Source: Gnomoniopsis sp. IMI 355080 (Eukaryota; Ascomycota; Sordariomycetes; Diaporthales; Gnomoniaceae). From it: DNA of 64,000 nt. The position numbers were made by a program, and so were the translations under genes. The stretch spans positions 62,001 through 126,000 of the forward strand of contig JAPEVC010000024.1 of NCBI GenBank assembly GCA_027946555.1, given 5' to 3'. Positions 23,464 through 37,061 of this stretch are shown piece after piece; positions within the stretch are counted from its first letter, which is position 1, and every line of letters starts with the position of its first letter. The notes below the pieces were generated by a model that did no database searches, had not been told where the DNA came from, and saw only the letters and a list, made by a program, of their open reading frames with translations.

Positions 23464-24084
23464 GAAAGTTGGGTTTTCGTGAGCCATCATATACTTTCAT
23501 TGGTAGGTAGCTGGCAAGCAACGATATCCGGCATGTCCTGGTCCAAAATCAAGAGTGCAGCACGACAGAATCACTTGTACCTGGGTAAATATGCACATGT
23601 TGAAGACCCTGTTGAATTGCGGATATGGATCTTCATACGGCCTATTGCGCAGGTTGGCCCGGTCTTTGGTAACCTTGAAGCCCTGGAGAGTAACATCTCA
23701 GCCTATAGGCTCTATTCTTCTATACCCATCATCATATCACAAATCATCTATTCTTCTCTTCACGAATCCTTTCATCTCTTGAGTATGATTGTATGTTCCA
23801 TGTAGGCACTACAAAAGTGATCACACAGTAAACCGGACATGGACGTCTTTGTTGGTCAAGGGTCTTTTTGCAATTCTGAATCCCTTCCTTGTACGTCTTG
23901 AAGAAGAACAGCACTCACAGCAGTCTGGCAACTTCACAGTTGTCAGCATCTGGCTCATGAAGTCGAGGGATTTGAAGGACTTACCGTAAGTAGGCTTGTG
24001 CAATAAAGCTGATATAGTACACTCCGACTAGGGATGAAAGCAGGAAAGGTCTTCCCACCAGATTTCAACAAGCTGCCCCTTCCT
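23464..24084. other. Intergenic
   Basis: About 620 bp containing the immediate 5' flank of the 5S copy. An open frame on the plus strand (23452-23805) overlaps the 5S gene and has no family resemblance. Nothing else supported. Confidence 0.45.
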
Positions 24085-24859
24085 CTATGGGCTCATGATG
24101 AATCGGATCTTCTTGGAGACATATTCGAGCTGGAGATTGCTGCCAATCCAGACTTTCGGAACTCCTTCTCTCCTGGACCAGACCCTGCTGCCAAATCCCT
24201 GAAGCTCCTGGCGGCAGCACTCAGGCACTCCCAGCAGGTCGACGCAGTCCGGAAAGGTGTAGATCTTTCCTGGGATCTGACGAATGATTTTCCTGTAACA
24301 ATATTAGCCTGAAAAATTCTTGTTGATAAGTTACTAGGCACATACCAGTAACGCTGGCCATGCGTGTTGTAGATGGTGAACATCACAAGTGTCCTAAGCA
24401 CTCTTTCCCGAGCTCGAGGAGGTTGCAGTAATCATCAGCCGAGTAATCATGACCAGAATGTTGAGGGTCCCAGATGATGCCATTCTGGTTGGCGGCGTCG
24501 CATTTGTTGAGGGTAATGCGGTAGATAGCCTGGGCATCAAGCACGCTACGCATCTTGTACAGAATGATGCCCTTCAACTCGAAGTCGCTCTCCACGGGGT
24601 CACCGATGCGGTGGACGTAGACATCCGCAAAAGGGAAGATCTTGCCAATGTTCTGCAGAAAGCTGCCTCTGAAGCGTAACGTCTTGCCTGGGGCTGCGAC
24701 CGGGGCTCGAATGTTTTCTTCCCGCTGGGTCTTCATACAGTAGCCTATGATCGACGGTGGCTCAGCCTCGTTCGCATCCATAACGATAGCACCCTCCACG
24801 TCGGGAATTGCATCGTGGGTAGGACTCAGAGTTCGGCTTCTGCGTTGGCTCTCCATCAT
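24085..24859 (-). pseudogene. Hypothetical protein gene, apparently frameshifted
   Basis: Function not recognised. From the ATG at 24859 an open frame of 158 codons runs to 24383 (RFRGSFLQNIGKIFPFADVY, then DPQHSGHDYSADDYCNLLEL) and stops just after GKECLGHL. From about the same point a different frame carries protein-like sequence (TLVMFTIYNTHGQRYW) into a good 53 bp intron (24345-24293; GTATGT donor, GCTAAT branch, TTACAG acceptor). The acceptor restores WKIIRQIPGKIYTFPD and VDLLGVPECC, ending at a stop at 24085. Intron phase agrees with the shifted frame, so the two halves look like one gene broken by a single frame change near 24400. Alternatives: a 41 bp intron (24451-24411) with a weak GTCATG donor would also join them but deletes plausible residues; or the 158-residue protein is real and the rest non-coding. 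Confidence 0.4.
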
Positions 24860-25746
24860 GGGCAGATGGTAGCTTGCTCATTTAAAGTCTGTGACGAGAA
24901 CCCGAGGGAGATAGTACACTGAACCTCGACTTCCGAAAGCCTTGGTCAAGAAAGCGATGTAATAGTAGAGGACATGTGTGCCTTCTTAATGAGACAGGTT
25001 TGCGACGAGAAGCAAAACAAAATCCGAGATATCCATCAGGTTAGTAGAGGTAGTGAAAGTTGCAGGGGTTCGCGTCTTCACTTTATAAAAAAACGCGTCT
25101 GAAGCTCCAACTTTGGAATTTAGTGTAAAGAACTTTCCCGAAGCCTTATTATCTATAGAAGGGAATCGAAACTAACAGCATATTCGATTATTCTTAAATC
25201 TCTGATCTATCTCCTTCCCTAGGTTTAACCGAGGATGGGTTCACTTCCTTCAACTCTTGAATCTCCAGCCCCACTCTCGATTACGCTTTGCTGAAGACTA
25301 TGCTTGATCGGTTCGAGAAGACATAGTCTGATATAAAAATACTACGGCACCGAGAATCCAAGAAGAGCCATATTATGACCCAAGGCCTATATAACCGCGA
25401 GGGCCACTAGGTCCTGGGTAGATGATATAGTTCCTGAATGGAGTCACGATAGTCAAGCGTATATACTTGCTCTAACAGCTAGAATTCGGCGGAGTCCCAT
25501 AGTCCATTCATATTCAGTAGTGAAAAGCGTAAAATGTAGGGCCCAGCATAGAAACATCAGATGATGAATTTCTCTGGAGCATGTTCCAATAGTCTTGATA
25601 AAGGTGGGACCAGGCATCGGCAACATGCAGCGTATTTTACAGACGCAGAAGGGTAAAGACAGAATCTTATGAATGATAGATGGTATTACCAAACGTAAAC
25701 ATTATTGCTATATACAATGCACCAAGCCAATGCCTCATGCCTTTGT
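24860..25746. other. AT-richer intergenic stretch behind the glucan synthase gene
   Basis: Nearly 900 bp with many TATA-like words and stops in all frames, especially 25080-25450. It has the texture of mutated repeat sequence, but no terminal repeats or recognisable reading frame is visible, so it is not called a transposon. It also contains the promoter side of the preceding minus-strand gene and the 3' UTR of the glucan synthase. Confidence 0.45.
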
Positions 25747-28700
25747 TTAAGGCTTGCTAACCTGTTCCTTTCTGAAAAACTTGAAATACCCAATGCAGAT
25801 GCCCAAATTCAAAAACAACACCACCCAGAACCACGCACTACCCGCGACCGCATCTGCTCCCTTGCTCAAATCTGGGAACACTGGCCCAGGGCCCAAGTTG
25901 TCCGGTGCAGTCGCTCTGCCCGCAATCGTTGCCAAGCTACCCAACACCTGCGCTGCCACGATTGCCGCAGCAACATGCACACGCGTCAAGGTCAACATGA
26001 GAATCATGCCGATTCCGGCGCCTTGGATACCATCCAGGAGCCCCAACCATAACCAGACCATCCTACTCACAATCGCCGACGCCACCGCACCACCGGTCCA
26101 AGGAAGGTAGAGGCCGGTACGAGACACGCCCCACCACATCTGTGCCCACCTAGGCGCACCCAAACCGACGGCAAACATAGGGAAAAGCCAAGGGTGTGAT
26201 TCTGAAAACTTGGCGAGGACGAACAGAATAGCGCACCAGCCCACGACGAAGAAGGCGAGTGCCAGGAGGACAATCGCCCAAACAGGTACAGCGGAAGAAG
26301 AGAAGAGGAAGAACCAATTACGGCCGTAGACGGAGGTAAGGAAGTAGTTTTGGATGACGACGGCGAGGAGGTACCAGGCGATAGTCTTACGCTTGAGGAG
26401 GGTCTTCCATAGCTCAGGAACAGGACCGGGCGTCTCGCGGTAGAAGTCGGGAAGACCGACGTATAGTACGCCGCCGATGGCCCAGAGGGCGAGGGCGATG
26501 GGAAGACATACGCCCAACATGGCGGGAGAGTCGGCGAGAGAGGGCGATGCGGTGCTGTTAGCTGACGCAGAGGAAATGGCGGAACCCCAGGCCCACAGGG
26601 CGAGGTTGTAAAGCTGCTGGAAGCCCTGAATGATAGCCAGGCGCATGATCCAGGCCGCAACAGTGGATCCACCGTCCGTACCGAAGTTGAAGGCGAATGT
26701 AATACCGCCTGACGACGAAGCGAAGGCATAGAAACCGGTCGCTACGTTTTGCACCCAGCCCTGAGTAGTACTGTCGGATGCGAATGGGGAGAAGCCAAGG
26801 ATAATAAAGGCGACGCCATAGAAGGCGAAGGGAACGGCGAGCGGGTAGACAAGTGGCATAGTGCGAGAGAGTGTATACCATACAATCGTGGCGCCGAGGT
26901 AGATGCTGGCGACGGTGTAGAGCTTGGAAGCCGGTTGACCAATAGTTCCGGTGAGAAGAGTAATCTGGTACGAACTCGCTGCCATAATCTGAGAGACCGC
27001 GAGAAGCATGGAATATATTGGCCACTCGCCGATTTGGTACTGCAGGTATTTCTTGAGACCTTCGGGTGGAGCGTAGTTCTGTGGCAGCTCGAATTGATCA
27101 TTGTAGATATTATCAGAGCTGGTGTTGTCGGGCGTGCCAGATCCGGATGGCACCTCAATCGACAGTTGCGAGGCGTTCCGCAGACCGGATACTCGGCGCT
27201 TATCGCCACCGAAAACGCCCAACATGGACCTCGACCGTGATCTTTCCCTTGAGGCCCCTCTCGAGGATGGTGACGACGACCGACCACGGCCGCGACCAAG
27301 CTTCGCGTCGCGGAACATATTGAACCACTCTTTCTCGGATTTGACGAGGTAATCCTCGATACAGAGATCTGAGATGGAGTTGTGAGAGTCGAGGTTTCCA
27401 AGACTCTTCTCAAAGGAAGCGTAGAACTCGCCATCCTTGTCCGTGAAGAATGGATCAACTTGCTGCAACTTGAAGTCATGGCGCTCACCGACAACCTCGT
27501 CGACGCTGAGCATGGACGACCGACTAGCGTTGTTGTGCATGCCAAGTCCCATCGGTCTGGGGAAGGACATGATGCTTGGTGACTCGGAGTCGTTGCGCTC
27601 ATGGCCGAAGGGACGAGAGTATGATCGGATGGTATTGGCGTCCGAATCGTGACGATCGTGCATGGGACTGTAGATGATAGACGGCGTCACGGATCCCGGG
27701 GTATTGCGACCACTGTCTAGGTTTCCAGAAGGTACGCCAGGTGACGCGTAGCCATCGAACCCAGGGGTACCAGGACGAGATGGCATGGGCGAGTTCATAG
27801 CGGTGCTCAGACGAGATGGATCATGTATAGTAGAGCCGTCATCGAAGTCTGGCACCTGGTGCATCCACGCAGGCATGCGATCCTGGAGCTGGATCTCGCT
27901 AGTCAGACCTTCCTTGCTGGGGTTCATGAGAGATTTGGCGCTGGTCATAAAGGACTTCTTAGCGACCTTCTTGACGTTCTTGTCATGGATCCTGGTAACC
28001 TCCTTTTGCAGCTTCTCGAGCCTGTCCAGCCATTCGGCGACAGGGAATCGCTGTTTCGCAGAGTAAGCTCGCATCTGAGCTCGTGTAGTGGTGTCGGCTG
28101 CTAAGGCTGCCTTGATCGCGTTCTTGAACTGGTGCAGAAGATGTGAGGCCTTGGTGCTTTCAACGGTAAACCACCAGCCAGGCATCTGACCGAGACCTCC
28201 AACCCGGGCACCGACGCCCAGAGCGCCCTTACGACCGAACTCGACAGCCACTAGACCGAAGGGCTCATCACGAGAAGGAATCAGGGCGAATTCGGCGCCA
28301 CTGAAGATGTAAGGGGGTAGTGCCGTGAACTCGGGCTTGCTGTAGACACGCGTAGGATATTGCTCCATCAGCTTTGCCAACTTGAGGGCAGCAAATCGTC
28401 CGTAGAGATCGATCATGGGTCCAATGCACTATTACGTGGTCAGTAGGTCAATGCAGTACTTTTCTCATCAAAATGTACTCACAATCAGCTGGGTCTGGGG
28501 ATATGTCTCCAGCACCCAAGGGAAAATGTCCGCAATCAGATCCACACCCTTCTGCAGACTCCATCGTCCAACGAACACAAACAATTCAGCATTGGGATTC
28601 TGCTCAAGGCCAGCCCATTCTTGAGCTTGGCGCTTAAGTTCCGGCCTTCCGGCTTCGAAAGACTGGTCAATAGCTGGTTTCTCGCCAGCCATGGCGTCGG

Positions 28701-31700
28701 GATCCCAGGCCGCATTGTCCTGCACAATCCACGTCAGTCTCGGCTCCAAGTATTCAGACATAAAATTCATCGAGGTCGCAAACTTACCGTCGGGTCGGGG
28801 TTAGGCAGCTGCCCAACCTTCTTCAATCCCCAAAAGATAGGATATCTTGCAAACGACCGATCACCGTATTTTCTCGAGACACCGACAGCGCCGAAGCCCT
28901 CCTGGTGTATTCTCAAGTAACTCGCACCGGCATGCAACAAGTTGAAGACTGGGAATTTGAGTCAGTAGCTGATTCACGAAGGGATCTCAGAGCAGGATTC
29001 GAGGGTTGACTCACCCGATCCAAACTGGACGTAGGTCTCCACGATATGCTGCGGTAGGTTGAATACCTCGCATACCTCCTTGCTCTCCTCTGGCGTCCTC
29101 ATCGGCCACATACCCTGAAACTCAGCGTTATGCAGTGACAGGGCAGCGGGGATGGACTTGGGTAAGAGGTACAGCAGCGCACAGGCACCGTGGTAATCGT
29201 TAATATGGTACAAATCGACGTGGAAGCGGTTGGTCGTTTCCGCAATACACTGGTTCCTAATCATCTCCATTGTCAGCAGACGAAAATCACAAAGCCATGC
29301 CTGTAAGGTTTGCTTACCATGCAGAGTAGTAGATGGCGCTCTCCATATCATCCATACGTGGTGGATATGGCTCTGCCTTAGACTGCTTGCGGAATACGGG
29401 CGCATCCAGCAGCACGAACGTGATATTTTCCAGCTTGTGGTACTGCACTTGAATCTCATAGTACTGGCCCATGATGCGCACAAACATCGGCTCGGCAGGA
29501 GTATCGACAGGGTAGTCGATACCGCCTACGCAGGGTACGACCCAAATGAGATCCTGGTGCTTCAGTGCCGTGCCCATGAGCTGCGCCATCACGCCCAGAC
29601 CACCAATCTTGATCTTAATATTCCAGTCGTCAATGTTGTATTCCATTGTGGCAATAAGCACCTGCTTGCGCTTCTCACCGTCTCCGCGGCCCGCAGCGCC
29701 AGGTACGAGAAGTGCTTTGGAAGCGCCATCGTGCTTCTCGTTGAAAATTACACGCTTAGCCTTGGCTGCGAGGAGACCAAAGGCGGAGGCTTGCGCTACG
29801 CCGACCTCGTTGAATTTGATCTTGTAAAACGACCGCTTAAAGGCTTGTACGGCAGCGAGGCCCATGATGATTGGAAGAATCCACAGAAGAATGTACACCA
29901 CCAACTGCAAGTACATGTTCCCCACAGGAACCAGGCCGTACTTGAGCGTGGAGTCCTGGATGACAAGTCGGTAGGCGAGATGAGGCAATGCAGGCGCCTC
30001 GGTAATGTTGATATCGGCATCCACGAGGGAAGACGGTGGCATGCGGTCGAGCACACCATCACCGTCGATATCACCAAACACGAAACTTTGATCGGGCTCC
30101 TTATCGGGATCCATTCCCCAGACGCTCAGTTGGAACACCGCTGGCCACTCATCCATATAGTGAAATTCCCAGAGAGAGTCTGCGGTATGGGAGATCACAT
30201 TGTCGATACCAGAATCGTATCCATACTCGTTAAAAGGACCAGAAGCAAAGAGGTGCGGGAAACGACGCGACGGGCCATCATAGTCAACATCGCCATGCAC
30301 TTCGTAGCTGCTGCTCCCTAGAAGCTGGGACCAGTACTGCACAATAACGTGTGTGCCATCCCACTCCTGGTCTGTTGTACCGCTCCATTCCAGTTCCGAG
30401 ACAGATGAAGTGTTCTGGTAGGGAAACCAGGCGCTATATGTCGAGCCCCAGTTCGTCGAGTAGCGGAACCAGGTTGCGCCGGGTGCAGAGTGTGAGAGGG
30501 TGAGGTCGCCGTTGTCACCCTTGCTGACAATGGTGGAGGAGTAATTGGCGGTCGTTGGGAAGACAAGAGGGTTGGTCGTGTCGCCGAAGCGAAGGAGGAA
30601 CCGGTCCACTGCGTTAGTATATGAACCGAGATCAGCGGTAGTAGCGTTCTTGACGACGATCTGGTGAATTCCAGGGGCGAAATTGTCGACATTCGCAGAC
30701 CAACCCCAGGCAGTGGCGATGACACCGACGTAGTCAGGCTGGGTGTCTGTCGCGTTTCCACAATATATGGTAGACTCGTCGATGGTCGGGGTAATATCCG
30801 ACTCAACATCAGAGACGAAACTGATTGCACTGGTGAAGGAGTCGCAGTCCATCTCGACGTTTGTGTGAAACGTGATATTGACTGTATTGCTCGTCGCCGT
30901 CGTGTGAATCCTGGTATCGTGGCCGGGCGAAAATTTGGTAATCATAGGTGGTGGAGCTACCCACTCGCTCAGTGGCACGTACGCTCGGAACTCGAAGGCT
31001 TCGAGAGTGATGCTCTCATAACATCCGTTGTATTCCGTCGATCCATTGATACCGAGCTTCTTTGGTGAATCTATGAGGGTCAACTCCTGGTGGGGAAAGA
31101 ACAGGTTCTTGACTGTCGTTCCCGTGTCGAAAGGAGCAATGAGGGCCGTATCACTGTCCGTACAATCAAAGGTATAGCTTTTCGAAGTATTGTAGTTGTG
31201 GTACAGCAGCCAAATGGGGCTGTCGTCGCCCAGGTCCTGGATTCCGAGATACTGGTTACGCATCCGCGACCAGATTCCCTGTTCGGTGCCAACTCCAGAA
31301 CTACCGGGTAAGTAGATGGTCTCAGTCTGCTTGGATAACGACTCTAGGTAGAAGCCATCTGTCAGGATTGGATAATTTTCGCGGAGGAAATACATGTGCT
31401 TGATGACGTTGCGGACCGGGTGGCTCGGGTCACGGTGGTCATAAGACACCGTTTCATCCTCACAACCCGTGAGAGCGTCCTGGAGAGGCATGTTGAAGTA
31501 CAAAGTTGCCTCGAGAGAATAGCAACCATGGGCATGCCACGCCGGACCAGAGGCAATAGGCATACGCCCGAACATGTAGTTGGATGCGGTGTTATCGAGG
31601 ATATAGTAAGCTTGCTCCTCGCCCCATAGCAGCAGTGGAATTCCGGGCAAATGTAAAGTAGTGATGAACTATCTGTTGTTAGCAAAGTATATTCCCGGTC

Positions 31701-33402
31701 ATCCTAGGCGCGTGCATTGGGAACTTACCAAACCGAGGAGGTTACGCTCGATACCAAACTCGATAGCAGGCCACCGGAACACATCCTGGTTGACTACACC
31801 AAACATGTGCCTGGGGTCAAATTTGCCAGTATTCGCGTTCAGGAAATCATTTGTTGTGAGCATTCCATTCCAGGCCTCGACCCAGTCGTTCTCAAGATCG
31901 TACGCTGCCTCCATGTCACCGTCCATGCCGAGGAACCGAAGCAAGCTACGATAGATGGAATAATGGAATGCTGCACTATCCAGAGCCTCAAGTCCTTCGT
32001 CCCGCATGAAGGTCAGGTTTGTGGCGGTCTCGTTGGTCAGGTTAACCGCCTGCTCGGCGCTGTCCAAGAAGTATTCGGGCTGGCGACCACGACCTAGGCA
32101 AAGAGGGTTAGCAAGCGATAAAATTACAGATTAGAAAAGAATCTCGTCAACTTACCAATGTACACAGATCCGAACGTGTTACCTCCCGTAATTTCTCCGG
32201 GAATGAAAAAGTTCTCCTTGCCTACTTTGCGCGCACACTTGCGTATATTCGATGAGAACTGGCCTTCGGCGTCAACGGTGACCTGGGTGGCTTTGTCGTA
32301 ACGGAACCCGTCAATATCCAGCATCTGAATAGTGATACAACTGAATAGGGAGAGTCTCTCCATCACGTCAGGGACCCATTCGCGAAGTCGATCTTGCACC
32401 GAGGCAAATTTGGTCATCTGTCGACGGTAATCGGCATACACGCCAAAAGCTTCCGTGTCTCCGAACTACGTGGCTATTAGCATTCCATCTATTTTAGTAC
32501 GGTCGACCAGAGCATCACGTACCTGGTCAAAGTCACCATCGTAGCAACCCCCAAAGGAGTCGTACACACTTTGCTGAACTTCGGAGCCATTGTCCCAGTA
32601 TAGCCGTGGGAAATCCAGACAGGTGCTGTTGAAGACGGTACCAAAGGTAAAGTCGTTATAACGTCTCGAGGTCTTCCAGAGCGCCTTGTGCTCATGAGCG
32701 GGCACAAAGGGCGCAGATTTGTTCAAATAGCCATCGAAACCAATCAAGTCGCCCATAGTAGCCACAGTATTGTCGAGAATTACGTACCTACAGGGGTCAA
32801 TTAGATGTATGCTCCAGCTTTTGCGTGATGCCTGCGCAACATCATCTTGGCGCACTACCTAACCGAACAAGCCAAGAGGTACACCAGATAGAAAGGACGA
32901 CGACTTACATGCCACGCGCGTGGATTTCCTCAATCGCATTCCGCCAAACAGTAATGTTTCCAAAGTGCATGTCGAGAAGCGTATGGTCCAGTGGTGAGTA
33001 CGAATCAGCCGCATAGGGCTGATTTATGAATGGTGATCCGGCGATGTAGAGAGCCTTGATACCCAAGCCCTGGATATAATCCAAGCTGTCGACCACACCT
33101 TGTATGTCGCCGCCGAATCGGAGCTGTGTGCCCATAACCTCCTGCTCAAAGACTGTTCCATTTGCGTTGTCGTTTGTTGGGTCTCCATTCACAAAACGGT
33201 CCAAGAATAGGGTGTAGAATGGAAACCTCCAATTGTCCGGCGACGGGTTGAAGGTGTGGTTATCCCATGTTCCTGAGTAGTCCAAGGGATTTATGGCATC
33301 CTCGTTGGTGTTGAGATTCCACTCGACATAGTCCGGATCGTATTTGAGTGCACTGGCTAAGTTGGCCAGAAGTAGAGGCACCAATCCCCTTGGGACGAAC
33401 AT
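25747..33402 (-). CDS. ags1: Cell wall alpha-1,3-glucan synthase (Ags1/Mok1 family)
   Basis: Plasma-membrane enzyme that makes alpha-1,3-glucan of the outer cell wall. Nine exons, all phase-consistent: 33402-32909, 32787-32523, 32465-32156, 32093-31729, 31668-29318, 29256-29015, 28948-28788, 28719-28483, 28428-25747, giving 2368 residues, the normal size. The start is the ATG of MFVPRGLVPLLLANLASALK, a signal peptide. Order: extracellular GH13 amylase-like domain to about residue 540 (FYTLFLDRFVNGDP, LDIDGFRYDKATQVT, GIPLLLWGEEQ); extracellular region; membrane segment near 1060-1085 (YLQLVVYILLWILPIIMGLAA); cytoplasmic GT5 starch-synthase-like domain (KIGGLGVMAQLMG near 1164, LYHINDYHGA, SRDEPFGLVAVEFGRKG); Ser-rich linker with many Arg-Ser sites; a multi-span C-terminus (about 1950-2360) thought to export the chain. 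Expression would depend on the long upstream region. Confidence 0.95.
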
Positions 33403-36261
33403 CTTGCAAGTCCCCGGATCACCTCGCCTCACTCATGAGGTATCTGCTGATTTTCCGCTATCTTCTTTAGTGGTGAAATGGAAGATAAGATAATAAATGA
33501 TACAAGGTAAGAGCGAGAGCGAGTGTTGGTCAACGTTGAAAAGATAAAAGCGAATGGCAACAAGAAAGACAGAAAAGCGCAAACAAACCCTTTGACCGAT
33601 GACAGATACACCACGAAGCAAAGAACGAGAGTTGAGGGAAGCAAAAGCACATGTTGACATCTTCAAGATGCAGATAACGAAAAAAAAACTACATGGCCAG
33701 GGCCATGACCAGACCCACTCATAGGATACGAGATGGTGCCCACGCCGCATGTGTTGGGTACATGCGCTGGCAGCTAGGGACAAACACCAGTATTCGCCTT
33801 CAAGTGTACAGCCACTATCAATTTTTCTAGAATGTTGGCTTGAGAATGTTAACGAATCAAGCCAGAGAAACTTGTCGCCGATCCACTTGGACATGCACAA
33901 ACGACCCGACCTATTGTGGACCCTTCGAAGAACTCGAACCGAGGCGCCCTGGTCTGCCTGGTGCCTCGAACGAGGGGACCCAAAAAAGGAGAGGCCCCAA
34001 ATACTCTAAGCCTCTTGAGTCGCACCCGTATTTGTGATGTCACGGCAGCAATTCGCCCTCCCAGCGGTTTTGGATAGCTGGATCCATGTTTCCTTGCATT
34101 CCGGATCTGTTGTGATTAAACACCCGGGCGGAGACACCAAGGCGAGGGCTCCAGCACGCGGTCTAGAGCTCTCCCAGATACAGTGCGGCCCAGAAACACG
34201 GGGTCAAGTCCTTACTTTTGGGGACCTTTGAATACCATGACAGCTGGATCCAGACTTGAGCGATGAGCCCGCGACTCATCCAGGTAGTTTATCTGCTTCG
34301 GGCCTCAGGGGAATGGGTGCGAAATACTATGGTAGGTACATTGCGTATTTCGAGAGAGGAAATGCAGCCGTTCGGACTTGACCCGGGGCCAGGGGAGAAG
34401 ACGTTCCCTACTAATGGGTCGGGCCTATAGATGCGATCGAATGAGGTATCGGCGCTCAGTCATCATCAGAGCCGCGCAATAGAAAAAAAAGTTCATAAAA
34501 ACAAACCAAATTCACCGCTGCAGATTGAGGGATGTTCCGACACCTTGCAGCCCACAATTCTTGGTTGACCAGGATCATGTGGGTAGGCTCTCGCGTGCAT
34601 ATTGCGCCAAGGACCGGGAGCCTCAACCTTATCCCAGTCGGTCGTATTGGTCGAGACGATAAGGCAGGTCGCAGCTAGTGCAAAAGATATCTTGACAGGA
34701 GAAGCAACGTGCGGACTCTCAACGGCTGGAAGACAGGATGATAAACAAAAAGTCTCGCTACCTCACGGGAAACAAATGTCGGGCGGCTGTGGCACTTTGC
34801 GTGGCGTCGCTGCCGCCCTTCGGAGCTCTGGCGTCGTCGTAAACATTGTGCCAAACGCCGCGCCAGGGACACCCATCGGCAGCCGGATCAACGCTCCAGA
34901 AATAGATGTGGTGGTACAGGAGTGGAGCCATAGAGAGTCGTAGAGCCCACCGTATCGCGTCAAGTGTGGTCAGTGACGCCAGTTTCCGTCATTGCCAGCG
35001 ATGGCCAACAGTGCTTCCACATCTAGAGTGCGGCTTGTGGGGCGGCTCTGCTCGGGCCTATCAAGGCCCTGACGCTGTGCATAGTACATGGTACATAGCC
35101 TTGGACACCATGTACTATGATAGTACTTTTGTCACTGTGGCTGTTGGTGAGGCCGTGGGGGCCCCCCCGAAGACCTAGTCAGCCTGCCAGGCCTGCTTGT
35201 CGCCCGTACCCGTACAGCAGACATGACTGACTACTACGGGCTTCGACTCCTCTGATCCATGAACGCCAAGAATTTTGAGTGCGAAAATAGGTATCGCAAT
35301 CCACGACCCGCGCCACTCACGGGCAGACCGTACGTGGAGCATACCGTGTGTGTCTCGGCGGCATCCATTCAGGACACCTTGGTTGAAACTCAATGCTCTC
35401 TCAGTCTGCCACCCCCCCTTATCATCCACTTAAATACTAATGAACTCAAATGTGGACGATACGGAGAGTGTTAGATTGGGCGTAGGCTACCCCGACGGTG
35501 CTGGCCAGTGACAGGCCGAGGGCTTGAATTGCTTGCAGCGCCGAGCAGGCGAAGTTGGTCGTGGCGTAGAGCTAGGTCCAGAGCGTGAGTTCGCAAAGCC
35601 AGAGAGGAGGAGATAGGCCTAGGTGGTGATGGATACGTATGGTCCATTGCTGGATAGCAATCAGGGTCGATAAAGATCGTGGGGGTTGGCGGGTAATCGG
35701 CCCCCCTCAGTCAATCTGTCAGAGATCACTGTATCCGTACTGAATAGTAACGATATGATTACGGCTTGGTGCAGATGCAGATGATGGGCACACTGACACT
35801 TCGAGCACTGCTAACCTACAGTACATGGATAGTAGTAGGCGGGCAGGCGGGTAGGCGGATAGGCGCTGGTAGGGTATACATGTCATACAAGACGGGATTC
35901 CACGCGGTCACAGCGGCTCAGCAGACCCCTAACCCTTCGGAGCTAGCGCTGCAAACTAAGGCACGAAGCTCCGGGGATGTCCTGAACTCGCAGGCCTTCA
36001 GCCCTGAGAAGCCGGTTTTCTGTCCAAGATTCACGTCACGTAGAAGCCCTCTTTTTAGCTTGTCCAATATCAGATTCTTCACCTTACTTTACACCTACCT
36101 GAATCTTCAAGCAGGCGGTCGGCGCTACTTTGCTACCGACCAAAGAAGCCCCTTTTCTTGCATCCAGCAGCAAGGTTGTCTTGCAAGAACCATAGTACTG
36201 CGTGACACGCAGGAAAATGTACTTTTCTCGGCGAAATACCTTGTGCAATGCCGTCTCCCCC

Positions 36262-36283
36262 CCGGATCCTCTCCGGATCCTCT
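36262..36283. repeat. Tandem duplication of an 11-mer
   Basis: CCGGATCCTCT occurs twice head to tail (36262-36272, 36273-36283) in non-coding sequence. Confidence 0.9.
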
Positions 36284-36918
36284 TGTGGGCCCTCAACCCA
36301 ATGCGGACGCCGTTGGGACCTCATTGCAGGTCACGGTGCGTGGCTATGTTTCAGGTCACTCTAACATACCACGATACTACTAAGGATGTAGTACAGTGCA
36401 CCCAAAGCGACGGCGACCCTCAACGGTCGCCCGCATCCTCGTCCTCAGGAACGGTACTCAGGCCCGTGAGGATGGCCTTATCGCTGCACGCCCGGTAATA
36501 ACTACCTGATTCGAACTTTGCAGAAATATTGCGTCCACAAGCAGACAACAACCCGATTTTCGTTTCCCAGAATCGCATATTGAAATGGCGACAGATCCGC
36601 TCTCGATGCAGGTCCGCCGCGCCTTCCAAACGCCCGTTGTCGTTAAGGGACCCTTGACTCCTCTGCTCTGCGAGCAAGTGTCGATCGCTGGACACTGACC
36701 GGAGTTTATATTCCTCGGTGCTCGCCGCATGTAGCGGAGATCAACTTCGGCGCAACACGCAATCGCTACCTCACTCGCAGGGATCCATCTCCGCCTGGGT
36801 ATCTGTCGATCGTCGGTTGATTTACTTCACGGCAGAGTAAATACTCCGAACCTTTACTTCCCGTCTGGGCACTTCGCACATCACTTTGGGCGATGCCACT
36901 TGTGCTTTGTCCAAGGTT

Positions 36919-37061
36919 CTCGGCGCCGAGCACGTGGACGCTCCACCGCGCAAGTTGATGCCCAGCCCAGCAGAGCCTCATCCCGCGTCTAGGACTCCAT
37001 GCTCTCCAAGACATGGGACGAACTATCCCGTAGCCTCCTCGGCGCCGAGCACGTTGACGCT
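36919..37061. repeat. Pair of 24 bp direct repeats with a palindromic core
   Basis: 36919-36942 and 37038-37061 share 23 of 24 bases and both contain the perfect 12 bp palindrome CTCGGCGCCGAG followed by CACGT(G/T)GACGCT. Their starts are 119 bp apart. Weaker similarity continues for some 20 bp downstream. Confidence 0.85.

Noticed and set aside
24034..24312. Plus-strand 92-codon frame opposite the frameshifted gene
   Set aside because: The minus strand has a well-formed intron and phase-consistent exon over the same bases, which explains this frame as its shadow.
25080..25450. AT-rich stretch as a RIP-degraded transposon
   Set aside because: Texture fits, but no terminal repeats, target duplication or recognisable coding remnant is visible, so it stays an intergenic note.
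29230..30321. 363-codon plus-strand open frame antisense to the glucan synthase
   Set aside because: Lies entirely opposite well-conserved coding exons (with a splice site in it); composition is that of a reverse-strand shadow.
33900..33990. TCGAACC-like words suggesting a tRNA T-loop
   Set aside because: No matching acceptor stem, D-loop or anticodon arm could be folded around them.
34602..36383. Several 80-200 codon plus frames in the gene-poor block
   Set aside because: They overlap one another in different frames, lack introns with good sites, and contain repeat-like low-complexity translation.
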